In this document: piece after piece, positions 9,775-19,177 of the stretch
Layout: each line of letters opens with the position of its first letter
Numbering within the stretch: the stretch's first letter is position 1
Source: Qipengyuania algicida
GTDB lineage: Bacteria > Pseudomonadota > Alphaproteobacteria > Sphingomonadales > Sphingomonadaceae
Direction of reading: 5' to 3'
Assembly: GCF_009828025.1 (NCBI RefSeq)
Contig: NZ_WTYA01000008.1
Location: 124,001-188,000 of the forward strand
DNA length: 64,000 nt
Position numbers and translations under genes: made by a program
Notes under the pieces: model-generated
Told to the model about the DNA's origin: nothing
Databases searched by the model: none
What the model saw: the letters and a program-made list of their open reading frames with translations, nothing else

Positions 9775-11148
9775 ATGCTTAGGAACAGCTTGATTGCAGG
9801 CGGGCTGGCGCTCGCGCTATCCGCCTGCGCCACGGCCTATGCCGGAGACGGCCCGAAAACGGCGAGCAATGCAGCCGCGCTCACGCCTGAGCAGGCCGAC
9901 CCCTATCCATCGACCTATCGCGCCTATCCGGGTCGACCGACCGCGCTGGTCGGCGCCACGGTGTACGACGGCAAGGGCGGGCGGATCGACAACGGCACGG
10001 TGTTGCTGCGCGACGGCAAGCTGGTTGCGGTCGGCGATGCCTCGCTATCGACCGAAGGCTATGACCGGATCGACGGCACCGGCAAGTTCGTCACTCCGGG
10101 CATCATCGACATCCACAGCCACCTCGGCGTCTATCCCAGCCCCAGCGTGAGCGCGCAGTCCGATGGCAACGAAGCCACCGCACCGACCACGCCGCAGGTC
10201 TGGGCCGAGCATTCGGTATGGCCGCAGGACCCCGGTTTTAGCCGTGCGCTCGCCAATGGCGGGGTGACGGCGCTGCAGATCCTCCCCGGTTCGGCGAACC
10301 TGATGGGCGGGCGTTCGGCGATCCTCAAGAATGTGCCCAGCCGCACGGTTCAGGGAATGAAGTTCCCCGGCGCGCCCTATGGCTTCAAGATGGCCTGCGG
10401 GGAGAACCCCAAGCGCGTCTATGGCTCCAAGGGCCGGATGCCTTCGACCCGGATGGGCAATTTCGCGGTCGATCGCCAGACCTGGCTCGATGCCAAGGGC
10501 TACGACGGCAAGAAGCGCGATCTGGGCAAGGAAACGCTCAAGGGCGTGCTCGACGGCAAGATTCTGGTGCACAATCACTGCTATCGCGCCGACGAGATGG
10601 CGCAGGTTATCGATATGGCCAAGGAGATGGGCTATCGCGTCACCGCCTTCCATCACGCGGTCGAAGCCTACAAGATCGGCGACCTGCTCAAACAGAACGA
10701 TATCTGTTCGGCGATCTGGGCGGACTGGTCTGGCTTCAAGATGGAAAGCTATGACGGCATTCCCGAAAACGCCGCGCTGCTGTGGAAGGAAGGGGCCTGC
10801 GTCGTCATCCATTCGGACGACGAGAACGGTATCCAGCGCCTCAATCAGGAAGCCGCCAAGGCGCAGGCTGCCGGGCGCCGGATGGGGATCGTGATCCCCG
10901 ACGCCGAAGTGATCCGCTGGCTGACGCTGAACCCCGCGCACGCGATGGGCATCGACGCGATGACCGGCAGCCTGGAAGCGGGCAAGATGGCCGATGTGGT
11001 GCTGTGGAACGGCAATCCGCTGAGCGTCTATTCGCGGCCCGAAAAGGTCTGGATCGACGGCGCGCTGCTGTATGATGCCGACAACCGTAAACTGCGCCCG
11101 GTGAGCGATTTCGAGCTTGGCCAGGTTGGCGAAGGAGACGTGAAATGA
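9775..11148 (+). CDS. Exported amidohydrolase (imidazolonepropionase-like), metal site intact
   Basis: 457 residues from the ATG at 9775, which follows GAGGGGG and opens a lipoprotein-type signal (LALSACAT). The earlier in-frame start lies inside the upstream gene and is rejected. The TIM-barrel amidohydrolase motifs are present: TPGIIDIHSH with the HxH metal pair, then NHCYRADEM, FHHAVEAYK and VIHSDDENG with further metal ligands. Such enzymes hydrolyse C-N bonds in dipeptides or cyclic amides, probably in the periplasm. It overlaps the following paralogue by four bases (ATGA), and both probably work together. Confidence 0.9.
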   Translation: MLRNSLIAGGLALALSACATAYAGDGPKTASNAAALTPEQADPYPSTYRAYPGRPTALVGATVYDGKGGRIDNGTVLLRDGKLVAVGDASLSTEGYDRIDGTGKFVTPGIIDIHSHLGVYPSPSVSAQSDGNEATAPTTPQVWAEHSVWPQDPGFSRALANGGVTALQILPGSANLMGGRSAILKNVPSRTVQGMKFPGAPYGFKMACGENPKRVYGSKGRMPSTRMGNFAVDRQTWLDAKGYDGKKRDLGKETLKGVLDGKILVHNHCYRADEMAQVIDMAKEMGYRVTAFHHAVEAYKIGDLLKQNDICSAIWADWSGFKMESYDGIPENAALLWKEGACVVIHSDDENGIQRLNQEAAKAQAAGRRMGIVIPDAEVIRWLTLNPAHAMGIDAMTGSLEAGKMADVVLWNGNPLSVYSRPEKVWIDGALLYDADNRKLRPVSDFELGQVGEGDVK

Positions 11149-12488
11149 TCCGCCGCAGCTTGCTCGCCGCCGCGTCGCTCGCGGCCTTCGCATCGCCGAC
11201 GATGGCACAGGATCTGGCGATCACCAACGCCACCGTCGCGACCGGCGACGGTTCCGAACCGATCCAGCACGCCACAGTCCTCGTTCGCGGCGGCAAGGTG
11301 ATCGCTGCCGGGCCGGATGTGGCCGTGCCGCAAGGCGTCACGGCGATCGACGGGACCGGCAAATGGGTGACCCCCGGCCTGTTCGCTTCGATGACCACCC
11401 TCGGCCTGTCGGATGTCGACGGGGTGTCCGAATCGAACGACACAGCCGCGCGCGGTTCGCCTTTCGGTGCGGCGCTCGATGTGACGCCTGCGCTCAATCC
11501 GTGGTCGCAGGGCGTGGCGGTAACGCGCGACGGCGGGGTGACCCGCGCCAGCGTATATGAACGGCCCGCCAGTTCGATTTTCGGCGGGCAGGGCGCGGTG
11601 GTCGATCTTGGCGCGGACCCTGACATGGTGGTGCGCCCGCGCGCCTTCCAACTGGTCGCGCTGGGCGAATATGGCGCGCGGCTTGCCGGTGGCAGCCGGG
11701 TGAGCGCGCAGGCCGAACTGCGCAACGCGCTCCGCGAGGCACGGCAATATGGCGCGGACGCAAAGCTTGCGAGCGGCAAGAGCGACCCGCGCATGGTCGA
11801 CAATGGCGTGGCGCGCGGAGAGGATGCGCTGCTCAACCGTTTCGACGCCGCCGCACTGGTGCCGGTGGTGAACGGTGAACAGCCGCTCTATGTGCATGTC
11901 GAGCGCGATGCGGATATTCGCTCGGTCCTGCGCTTGAAGCAGGAATTTCCCAAGCTGAAGCTGGTGCTGGTCGGCGCGAGCGAAGGCTGGCGTGCCGCCG
12001 ATGCCATTGCCGCGGCGCAGGTTCCGGTGATCGCCGATGCGCTCGACGACCTGCCCGCCAGCTTCGAACAGCTTGCCGCGACCCAGAGCAATGTCGGTCG
12101 GATGATGCGCGCGGGCGTGACCGTCGCGGTCGGAAATCTTGCCGGGACCACCGGCGACCAGCCGCGCAATTTGCCGCAATTCGCGGGCAATCTGGTCGCG
12201 CTGACCAAAATCCCCGGAGCCAGCGGACTGAGCTGGGGGCAGGCCTTGGCCGCGATCACCTCGGTCCCGGCGCAGATCGCCGGCTATAGCGGCCGCTTCG
12301 GCGTGCTCAAGCCGGGTGCGGCGGGCGATGTGGTGATATGGGACGGCGACCCGCTCGAACTGTCGACCGCGCCCGAACGGGTGTTCATCGACGGGGTCGA
12401 ACAGCCGCGCGACAACCACCAGACCCGGCTACGTGACCGCTACAAGACGCTCGACACCAGCCAGCTACCGAAAGCCTATGATTGGTAG
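11145..12488 (+). CDS. Exported amidohydrolase paralogue lacking the HxH metal motif
   Basis: 447 residues with a cleavable signal (SLAAFASPTMAQ). The overall fold matches the upstream gene, including the N-terminal beta-sandwich (GKVIAAGPDVAVPQG), the barrel entry TPGLF and the C-terminal closing strand (GVLKPGAAGDVVIWDGDPL). Where the first protein reads TPGIIDIHSH, this one reads TPGLFASMTT, so the first two metal histidines are gone. The later His/Asp ligands are also not obvious. It is therefore probably a non-catalytic partner subunit or an enzyme with different chemistry. It is coupled to its neighbour by a four-base overlap. Confidence 0.88.
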   Translation: MIRRSLLAAASLAAFASPTMAQDLAITNATVATGDGSEPIQHATVLVRGGKVIAAGPDVAVPQGVTAIDGTGKWVTPGLFASMTTLGLSDVDGVSESNDTAARGSPFGAALDVTPALNPWSQGVAVTRDGGVTRASVYERPASSIFGGQGAVVDLGADPDMVVRPRAFQLVALGEYGARLAGGSRVSAQAELRNALREARQYGADAKLASGKSDPRMVDNGVARGEDALLNRFDAAALVPVVNGEQPLYVHVERDADIRSVLRLKQEFPKLKLVLVGASEGWRAADAIAAAQVPVIADALDDLPASFEQLAATQSNVGRMMRAGVTVAVGNLAGTTGDQPRNLPQFAGNLVALTKIPGASGLSWGQALAAITSVPAQIAGYSGRFGVLKPGAAGDVVIWDGDPLELSTAPERVFIDGVEQPRDNHQTRLRDRYKTLDTSQLPKAYDW

Positions 12489-12526
12489 TATGGGGTAAGG
12501 CAGGGTCGTTCGGGGGAAGACGAAAC

Positions 12527-13210
12527 ATGGAACCTGCGCTTACTTCACTGCTGGCAGCGAGCATTGCCTTCGTCGGCACGCATTTCGCGCTGTCGCACCC
12601 TTTGCGCGCGCCACTGGTGCGGGCAATCGGCGAGACAGGATTCATGCTGCTCTATTCGCTGGTGGCCTTCGCCACGCTCGGCTGGATGGTGCTGGCGTTT
12701 CGCGCCGCGCCGGCAGGCGATCTGGGCGGCGCGACAGGAGAAATCGGCTGGATAATCGCCACCGTCCTGACTCTGCCCGCGCTGGTGCTGCTGTTCGGCG
12801 CCTTCTGGAAGAATCCGGCCATGCCCGCACCGGGTGCGGACGCGCTCGCGGCCAGCCGTGAACCGACCGGCGCCTTCCTTACGACGCGCCACCCGATGAT
12901 GTGGGGTTTTGCGCTTTGGGCCATCGCCCATATCGTGTTGTGGTGGGACTGGCGCACCGTGATCCTGGCGGGTGCCGTGCTGGTGCTGGCGCTGGTCGGC
13001 GCGCATTTGCAAGACCGCAAGAAGGCTGCGCTGATGGGCGAAGGATGGGCCGCGTGGGAAGCCAGGACCAGCTATTGGCCGCGCTTGAGCCAGCTCCCCC
13101 GCGCTGGCGGGATGCTGTGGCTGACCGCAATCGTCGGCTGGCTTGTGTTCACCTGGGTCCATATCAGCTCGGCCGGCGTGCCTGCGGGCATCTGGCGCTG
13201 GCTCCTGTAG
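12527..13210 (+). CDS. NnrU family membrane protein
   Basis: 227 residues from the ATG at 12527, preceded by GGGGGAAGA. Five to six membrane segments are visible. The N-terminal FVGTHFALSHPLRAPLVRAIG and the central TRHPMMWGFALWAIAHI are the marks of the NnrU/NnrUfam membrane family, related to isoprenylcysteine carboxyl methyltransferase-like proteins. NnrU was first linked to nitrite and nitric oxide metabolism in denitrifiers, but no denitrification gene is nearby and its exact role is unknown. Confidence 0.9.
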   Translation: MEPALTSLLAASIAFVGTHFALSHPLRAPLVRAIGETGFMLLYSLVAFATLGWMVLAFRAAPAGDLGGATGEIGWIIATVLTLPALVLLFGAFWKNPAMPAPGADALAASREPTGAFLTTRHPMMWGFALWAIAHIVLWWDWRTVILAGAVLVLALVGAHLQDRKKAALMGEGWAAWEARTSYWPRLSQLPRAGGMLWLTAIVGWLVFTWVHISSAGVPAGIWRWLL

Positions 13211-13379
13211 GACGGAAAGAGGATTTCGCGCCGTGCCAGTCCAACGATATGGAACACATGGAACACGGTCCTGAGCGTAAAAAGTCCCGGCCTGATTGGG
13301 GCTATGTTCGAGCAGATCGACAGTGAGAAAGAGCGCCGGACACGCTACGGTTTCGGCGCGGGGTAGGAAACGGGTCACG

Positions 13380-14162
13380 ATGACACGGCAACGTCGAACG
13401 GATGGCAGCGCGGGGGACGTCGACTATGGCGAAATCGGCAGCAGCTACGCGCGCTATCGCCAGCCCGACCCGACAATCGCCGCGCAGATACTCGCCGCAT
13501 TGGGCAATGCGCGCAAGGTGCTCAATGTCGGGGCGGGCGCAGGTTCCTACGAACCCTCGGACCGCGAGGTTACGGCGGTCGAGCCATCGGCCTCCATGCG
13601 CGGGCAACGTCCGGCGCATCTCACCCGCGCTATCGATGCGGTCGCCGAAGACCTGCCGTTTCCCGACAACAGTTTCGATGCCGCAATGGCGAGCGTGACG
13701 GTCCACCAATGGTCCGACCTCGAACAGGGCCTTGCCGAAATGCGCCGCGTCACGCGCGGGCCGGTGGTGCTGCTGGTCTGCGACCCCGAGCGGATGCAGG
13801 ATTACTGGCTCAACGACTACATCCCCGAAGTGCGCGCAGTAGAGGCAAGCCGCTTTCCTGCGATTGCCCGACTGACAGCGGGACTGGGTGGCGATGTCGA
13901 GGTGCAACCCGTGCCCATTCCACTCGATTGCCACGACGGGTTCAACGAAGCCTATTACGGAAGACCCGAGGCGTTTCTCGATCCCGAAGCGCGGCTGGCG
14001 TGTTCAAGCTGGAGCCTTGTGCCAGAGGCGGCTGTGGAACGCTTCGTGCGCGAACTATCGCGCGATCTCGAAAGCGGGACATGGGATGCAAGGTATGGCC
14101 AGCTGCGAACCCAGCCGTTCTTCGTTGGCCCGCTGCGCCTTATTACAGCTTGGCGCGATTAG
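13380..14162 (+). CDS. Class I SAM-dependent methyltransferase
   Basis: 260 residues from the ATG at 13380. The glycine-rich SAM loop is VLNVGAGAGSYEP (about residue 43), followed by an acidic strand end (TAVEPSASM) and the motif ending in DLPFPDNSFDAAMASVTVHQW, as in the Methyltransf_11 group. The substrate cannot be told from the sequence; small molecules are the commonest targets. It stands alone, with 170 bases before it in which no gene is visible. Confidence 0.85.
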   Translation: MTRQRRTDGSAGDVDYGEIGSSYARYRQPDPTIAAQILAALGNARKVLNVGAGAGSYEPSDREVTAVEPSASMRGQRPAHLTRAIDAVAEDLPFPDNSFDAAMASVTVHQWSDLEQGLAEMRRVTRGPVVLLVCDPERMQDYWLNDYIPEVRAVEASRFPAIARLTAGLGGDVEVQPVPIPLDCHDGFNEAYYGRPEAFLDPEARLACSSWSLVPEAAVERFVRELSRDLESGTWDARYGQLRTQPFFVGPLRLITAWRD

Positions 14163-14293
14163 GATCCTTCCCAATCTCAGCATGACTGCGTTGACCGGCA
14201 CCGGCAAGGCATATCAAGTACTACGTTTTGGTCAAAGACGCCGCCGCGTCTTTTACAGCTTGGATACATCCACATCTTTGCATGGGAACCGCA

Positions 14294-15700
14294 ATGTCCG
14301 ATCCTGCATCAATCACGGTCTCGCCGGGCCATAGCGATGACGCCAAATTGATCCAGGCGGCGATCAACAGATCGCGGAAGGTTATGTTCGCGCCCGGAAC
14401 TTATCACATCGGAGCTACCCTCGTTTGTGGCGCTGGTACGGAGCTGATCGGCGGCAAGGGCGTGACCATCATCCTGACCACGCCGGATATCAATATCGTC
14501 GCCGCAGTCGGCAAATCGGCGGTGCGGATCTCTGGGATCGCCTTCGTGCAGGCGACGCAGGGCAAATCGGCAAGCGTGGGCGCGGTCCATTTCCAGAACT
14601 GTACATTATGCGCCGTCGAGGATTGCATCTTCACATGCATGCAATGGTCAGGGGTGTTGCTGAACGAATCTGACCGCTGCCTGGTAGCTCGAAATCGCTT
14701 CCAAGATTTTCAGGCCACACTTCAAGACAGCGCCGATATCACCATCTACAATGAGGCGAAAAACAATGTGATAACCGACAACGAGTGCGCAGGGGGCGCT
14801 GATCACGGGATCTTGATTCAGGATCCCTACGCGGGAAGAATCCCGACCGACAATCTCGTCGCACATAACGAAATACGGGGCCACAAAGCCTATGGCGTTG
14901 CGGTCTATCTTCCGGGCGTTGGGGGGCGCGACAACTCGCGCAACCGGATCATTGCCAATCGCATCAATGCCATTAGCGGATCAGCACGTGGCGGCGCGAA
15001 GGGCGCCGGCATCTATGTCGTCGGCTCCTTTGCCGGTGGAACGGTCATCGTGTCCAACACGGTGTCCAATTGTTGTATCGAGACGAGAATTCGAACGCTT
15101 GTTCCCGCCGCAATCGGCATCAACGGCGTTCCGGCTGGCCCAGATCAAATCATCGTGTCGAACAACAAGATAATGGGTATGGTCCAAGGCGACGGTATTA
15201 CGATATCCAGTTCGTCTGGCGGCGCAGCGCTGGCGGACAACACGGTTGAACTGCCTCCGGAAAACAATGGTTCAGGCCCCGGCGGCCTGGCGCTGCAGGG
15301 CAGCGGTATCTACATCCATGACAGCAGTAACGTCAGCGTCGCCCGCTGCAATGTCAGCGCGCTTGGCGGCGGGCGTGCTTTTTTCGCATATGCGGACGAC
15401 GCCTCGCAATCCAGCATCGACATCGATGGCGGTCAATATCTCAGTGCATCCGCTTCTACTGTAGGCCTGACAGGCAATGGCACAAACGTTCTTTCCGGAA
15501 TCAGGATTGTAGGCATCACCGCACGCAATACAGGCCACACCAATTATGCCATCGACCTCGCCGGATGCGACAACACGATGCTGGAGAACAATGTCGCCAT
15601 TGCGCAGGGTTTTGATGCGCTACGGATGTCCGCTTGTCGTAACACCCGAATTGTCGGCGGTTCTTATTCTCGCAGAAATACGCCCCGTTCCCCGAATTGA
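14294..15700 (+). CDS. Right-handed parallel beta-helix repeat protein
   Basis: 468 residues if started at the ATG at 14294; ATGs at 14282 and 14228 are also in frame. It begins with a pectate-lyase-3-like entry (DDAKLIQAAINRSRKVMFAPGTYHI) and continues through many 20-25 residue coils of the type NVITDNECAGGADHG. This is the pattern of beta-helix proteins acting on or binding polysaccharides (NosD/CASH-like). No signal peptide is seen, so either secretion is non-classical or the start lies elsewhere. Base composition is a little lower in G+C than its neighbours. Confidence 0.82.
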   Translation: MSDPASITVSPGHSDDAKLIQAAINRSRKVMFAPGTYHIGATLVCGAGTELIGGKGVTIILTTPDINIVAAVGKSAVRISGIAFVQATQGKSASVGAVHFQNCTLCAVEDCIFTCMQWSGVLLNESDRCLVARNRFQDFQATLQDSADITIYNEAKNNVITDNECAGGADHGILIQDPYAGRIPTDNLVAHNEIRGHKAYGVAVYLPGVGGRDNSRNRIIANRINAISGSARGGAKGAGIYVVGSFAGGTVIVSNTVSNCCIETRIRTLVPAAIGINGVPAGPDQIIVSNNKIMGMVQGDGITISSSSGGAALADNTVELPPENNGSGPGGLALQGSGIYIHDSSNVSVARCNVSALGGGRAFFAYADDASQSSIDIDGGQYLSASASTVGLTGNGTNVLSGIRIVGITARNTGHTNYAIDLAGCDNTMLENNVAIAQGFDALRMSACRNTRIVGGSYSRRNTPRSPN

Positions 15701-15751
15701 GCTGCGGAGCCCGATAGCCAACCGTCCGCCGACGACATCGGTCCCATGCAA

Positions 15752-17674
15752 CTAAGCCCGCGCTTCCTCGACCCCCGCGCTGTTGTGGCGCAGCGCGCTG
15801 AGCACCGTGTCCACGATATGCGGGGCGTTGAGTTTCGCCTCGTCATATTGCTTGGTCGGATCGTCCTGGTCCTGGAACATATCAGGCAGGCGCATGGTGC
15901 GGATCTTGAGTCCCGTGTCGGTCATGCCGGTATCGCTGGCGTGGGTCAGCACATGCGCGCCGAGGCCGCCAATGCTGCCTTCTTCGACCGTCACCACCAC
16001 CTCGTGGCTGCGCATCAGTCGGTCGATCAGATCGGTGTCGAGCGGCTTGGCAAAGCGCAGATCGGCGACCGTGGTCGAAAGCCCCTTGGCCTCCAGCAGG
16101 TCGGCGGCTTTCAGCGCCTCGTGCAGGCGGGTGCCCAGTGATAGCAGCGCGACCTTGGTGCCTTCGCGCACCACGCGGCCCTTGCCGATTTCCAGCTTCT
16201 CCGGAACCTCGGGCAGAGGCACGCCCACGCCGCTCCCGCGCGGATAGCGGAAGGCGATCGGGCCGTCGTCATATTCGGCCGCCGTATAGGTCATATGGAC
16301 CAGCTCCGCCTCGTCGGCGGCGGCCATCACCACGAAATTGGGCAGGGTTGCAAGATAGGTGATGTCGAAGCTGCCCGCATGGGTCGCCCCGTCGGCGCCG
16401 ACCAGCCCGGCGCGGTCGATCGCGAAGCGCACCGGTAGATTCTGGATCGCGACATCGTGAACCACCTGGTCGAAGGCGCGCTGGAGGAAGGTCGAATAGA
16501 TCGCTGCGAACGGCCGCATCCCCTGCGCGGCGAGCCCGGCAGCGAAGGTGACGCCATGCTGTTCTGCGATGCCGACATCGAAGGCGCGCTCGGGATGCGC
16601 GGCGGCGAATTTATCAACGCCCGTCCCGCTCGGCATGGCGGCGGTGATGGCGCAGATGCGGTCGTCGGTTTCTGCCAGCTTGGCCAGCGTTTCGCCGAAC
16701 ACGTTCTGGTACGACGGCGGGCCGCCGGAGCTTTTCTTCTGCTCGCCGGTGATCACGTCGAACTTGGCGACGCCGTGATATTTGTCGGCGCTGTTTTCCG
16801 CCGGGGCATAGCCCTTGCCCTTGGTGGTCACGACATGGACCAGGATCGGCCCGTGCTCGCTGTCGCGCACGTTTTCGAGCACCGGGATCAGATGATCGAG
16901 ATTGTGCCCGTCGATCGGGCCGACGTAATAGAAGCCCAATTCCTCGAACATGGTCCCGCCGGTCACCATGCCGCGGGTGTATTCCTCCGCCTTTTCGAGA
17001 CCCGAATGCACCCGGCGAGAGAGCTTCTTCGCCAGCTTGGACGCAAGGCTCCTCAGCCCGAGATACTCGCTGGAGGACACCATCCGCGCGAGATAGGCCG
17101 ACAGCCCGCCCACGGGCGGGGCAATCGACATGTCGTTGTCATTGAGGATCACCACCAGACGGTTGCCCGCCTGCTCGGCGTTGTTCATCGCCTCATAGGC
17201 CATGCCGGCGCTCATCGCACCGTCGCCGATCACCGCGATCCCCTTGCCGGGCGATCCGGTCAGCTTGTTGGCGACGGCAAAGCCCAGCGCCGCGCTGATC
17301 GAGGTGGAGCTGTGCGCTGCGCCGAAAGGATCGTATTCGCTCTCGCTGCGCTTGGTGAAACCACTGAGGCCGCCGCCCTGGCGCAGGGTGCGGATGCGGT
17401 CGCGCCGCCCGGTCAGGATCTTGTGCGGATAGGCCTGATGGCCCACGTCCCATACCAGCCGGTCATCGGGCGTGTTGAAGACATAATGGATCGCCGCGGT
17501 CAGTTCGACCACGCCGAGGCCGGAACCCAGATGGCCGCCGGTGGTGCCCACCGCGTCGATCATTTCGGCACGCAATTCGTCGCACAGCTGGCGCAGCTGG
17601 CTCTTGTCCAGCCGGCGCAATTCCTGCGGCGTTGCAATCGTATCCAGTAACGGAGTTTCGGGACGTTCACTCAT
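15752..17674 (-). CDS. dxs: 1-deoxy-D-xylulose-5-phosphate synthase
   Basis: 640 residues, the normal length. The thiamine-diphosphate motif [17 protein letters not shown], the catalytic-region HGVAKFDV, the pyrimidine-binding region [13 protein letters not shown] and the transketolase C-terminal domain are all present. The enzyme joins pyruvate and glyceraldehyde-3-phosphate in the first step of the MEP pathway, which supplies isoprenoids for quinones and carotenoids (compare crtI at 34 kb). It lies 47 bases downstream of the Zur-like gene on the same strand. Confidence 0.97.
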   Translation of the reverse strand: MSERPETPLLDTIATPQELRRLDKSQLRQLCDELRAEMIDAVGTTGGHLGSGLGVVELTAAIHYVFNTPDDRLVWDVGHQAYPHKILTGRRDRIRTLRQGGGLSGFTKRSESEYDPFGAAHSSTSISAALGFAVANKLTGSPGKGIAVIGDGAMSAGMAYEAMNNAEQAGNRLVVILNDNDMSIAPPVGGLSAYLARMVSSSEYLGLRSLASKLAKKLSRRVHSGLEKAEEYTRGMVTGGTMFEELGFYYVGPIDGHNLDHLIPVLENVRDSEHGPILVHVVTTKGKGYAPAENSADKYHGVAKFDVITGEQKKSSGGPPSYQNVFGETLAKLAETDDRICAITAAMPSGTGVDKFAAAHPERAFDVGIAEQHGVTFAAGLAAQGMRPFAAIYSTFLQRAFDQVVHDVAIQNLPVRFAIDRAGLVGADGATHAGSFDITYLATLPNFVVMAAADEAELVHMTYTAAEYDDGPIAFRYPRGSGVGVPLPEVPEKLEIGKGRVVREGTKVALLSLGTRLHEALKAADLLEAKGLSTTVADLRFAKPLDTDLIDRLMRSHEVVVTVEEGSIGGLGAHVLTHASDTGMTDTGLKIRTMRLPDMFQDQDDPTKQYDEAKLNAPHIVDTVLSALRHNSAGVEEARA

Positions 17675-17721
17675 AAGCAGAAGGTCTTACACCGGCTTCT
17701 CGACGCTGTCGATTGGCAGCG

Positions 17722-18183
17722 CTAGTTGGCGCAATCCTCGCACAATCCGCGCAGTTCGACGACCGGGCGGACATCGGCAAAACCGGCGTCGCGGCCCGCT
17801 TCGCGCAGCGCACCGGTGACGCGCTCGTCGTCGAGATGGGTGGCTTTTCCGCAATCGTCGCAGATCAGGAAAATGCAGTCGTGATGGCAGCCGGGATGGG
17901 TGTTGACGAGGAAGGCGTTGGCGCTTTCGATCCGGTTGGCGAGGTTGGTCCGCACGAACAGGTCGAGGATGCGATAGACGGTGTTGGGGGCCACGCGCTT
18001 GCCGCGCGCCTGCGACAGATTGTCGGCAATATCATAGGCAGAGGCGGGAATCTCGTGCCGCGCTAGCTCGGCGAAAACTGCCTCGCGCATTCCGGTCCAT
18101 TGCTCACCGTTGCCGGTCAGCGCGTTCTGCGCCGCAGCAAGCAGATCCTCGCCCGAATGTTCCTGGTGACTGTGCCCGCTCAT
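17722..18183 (-). CDS. Fur-family regulator, Zur-like
   Basis: 153 residues from the ATG at 18183 (MSGHSHQEHSGED, a histidine-bearing N-terminus). The winged helix is followed by ESANAFLVNTHPGCHHDCIFLICDDCG and a C-terminal CEDC. The two CxxC pairs form the structural zinc site, and the HPG-HH stretch supplies sensing ligands as in Zur. It probably represses zinc uptake when zinc is replete. A second, divergent Fur-type protein is encoded at 53.9 kb beside zinc transport genes. Confidence 0.85.
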   Translation of the reverse strand: MSGHSHQEHSGEDLLAAAQNALTGNGEQWTGMREAVFAELARHEIPASAYDIADNLSQARGKRVAPNTVYRILDLFVRTNLANRIESANAFLVNTHPGCHHDCIFLICDDCGKATHLDDERVTGALREAGRDAGFADVRPVVELRGLCEDCAN

Positions 18184-18234
18184 ACTGTTCCAGCTATGCT
18201 CTCGGTGCCGCGGGTGCAAGACCCAAGCACCGGT

Positions 18235-18915
18235 TCAATTGGGCTGGAAGCGAGGGGTATAGAGTGCGGGGTAGAGCTTTTGCAGCGCCACCACTTTCGG
18301 CGCATCCCAGCGGCGAATATAGCCGTTGTTGGGGTTCTTCTCGGCAAAATCCTGATGATAGGCTGGCGCAGGATAGAACGCTTGTCCGCGCTCGATCCGG
18401 GTCACGATGGGACGCTTCCACAGCCCCGACTTGCCGAGTTGCGCGAGATAGGCCTTGGCGACAGCGTTCTGCTCCGCCGATAGTGGGACCAGCGCGGAAC
18501 GATATTGCGGTCCGACATCGGGGCCTTGGCGGTTCTTCAGCGTCGGGTCGGCGATGACTGAGAAAAACACTCGCAACAGCTGGTCGTAACGCACCTGTTT
18601 GGGATCATAGATGACCTTGACCGATTCGGCATGATTGGTGGTGCCGGTAGAAACCTGCCCATAATTCGCAGTCGAAGCCTTGCCGCCATGGAAGCCCGAA
18701 ACGGCGCTCTTCACACCTTTCACATGGCTGAAGACATCCTCGACACCCCAATAGCAACCGCCAGCGAAAATCGCCGTTTTAAGCCCGCCGGTTTCATGTG
18801 AGGTGCGGGTGGCAGCGGGTGCCTGGACAACCGGCTCGGCGGACACCGCCTGCGCACAGGCACCCAGCGTCAGACTGAGTCCAATGGCAAGTGCGAGGCG
18901 GCCCCAGTCGCTCAC
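18235..18915 (-). CDS. msrA: Exported peptide-methionine (S)-S-oxide reductase MsrA
   Basis: 226 residues from the GTG at 18915. This start opens directly on a lipoprotein signal (ALAIGLSLTLGACAQ) and overlaps the stop of the 38-codon gene upstream as GTGA, so coupled translation is likely. An ATG at 19059 in the same frame gives an implausible arginine-rich leader. The active-site motif is GGCYWGVEDVF (usually GCFWG), followed by NYGQVSTGTTNHAE and YHQDF. Together with exported MsrB (5.6-6.1 kb) it would repair oxidised methionines in the cell envelope. Confidence 0.92.
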   Translation of the reverse strand: MSDWGRLALAIGLSLTLGACAQAVSAEPVVQAPAATRTSHETGGLKTAIFAGGCYWGVEDVFSHVKGVKSAVSGFHGGKASTANYGQVSTGTTNHAESVKVIYDPKQVRYDQLLRVFFSVIADPTLKNRQGPDVGPQYRSALVPLSAEQNAVAKAYLAQLGKSGLWKRPIVTRIERGQAFYPAPAYHQDFAEKNPNNGYIRRWDAPKVVALQKLYPALYTPRFQPN

Positions 18916-19028
18916 AGGATCGACGTCACCGCGTGGGCAAACGCGGGATTGGCAACGATTGCGAGAATCGTCCCGGCGAAAAAGCCGATGCCCAGATTGC
19001 GGGCGAGGTCTGTCCTGAAAAATGCCAT
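18912..19028 (-). CDS. 38-residue single-pass membrane mini-protein coupled to msrA
   Basis: A short frame of 38 codons from ATG 19028 to TGA 18914-18912. The protein begins MAFFRTDLARNLGIGFFAG and continues with a hydrophobic stretch ending NPAFA, so it is one membrane helix or a signal-like segment after a short charged head. Its TGA overlaps the GTG start of msrA (GTGA), the classic arrangement for translational coupling. It could be a real membrane peptide or only a leader that delivers ribosomes to msrA. No function is recognised. Confidence 0.6.
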   Translation of the reverse strand: MAFFRTDLARNLGIGFFAGTILAIVANPAFAHAVTSIL

Positions 19029-19177
19029 GATCTTGTCTTCTGCGTGTATTGCGTTTCAATATGCCACTTGGTTACGCGATCAAGCGTTACAAGGTGGTGA
19101 ACGCGCCGGTTGTGGCGCATTCAGGCAAGAATTTCTTTAGGTCGCATGCCTTCCAATGCGTCCGCTGAAAGCCGGGA

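Noticed and set aside
8079..9833. A 584-codon open frame on the reverse strand
   Set aside because: It lies exactly opposite the POT transporter, is full of Arg, His, Asp and Gln, and has no motif. It is a codon-bias shadow of a GC-rich gene.
10045..11208. A 387-codon reverse frame, and similar long frames opposite the second amidohydrolase
   Set aside because: Antisense shadows of two clear, coupled amidohydrolase genes.
16457..17650. A 397-codon open frame on the forward strand
   Set aside because: Fully antisense to dxs, with shadow composition and no recognisable domain.
18916..19059. Longer msrA with an ATG start at 19059
   Set aside because: The extra 48 residues are arginine-rich and unlike any signal. 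The GTG at 18915 opens on a lipoprotein signal and overlaps the upstream mini-gene in GTGA.
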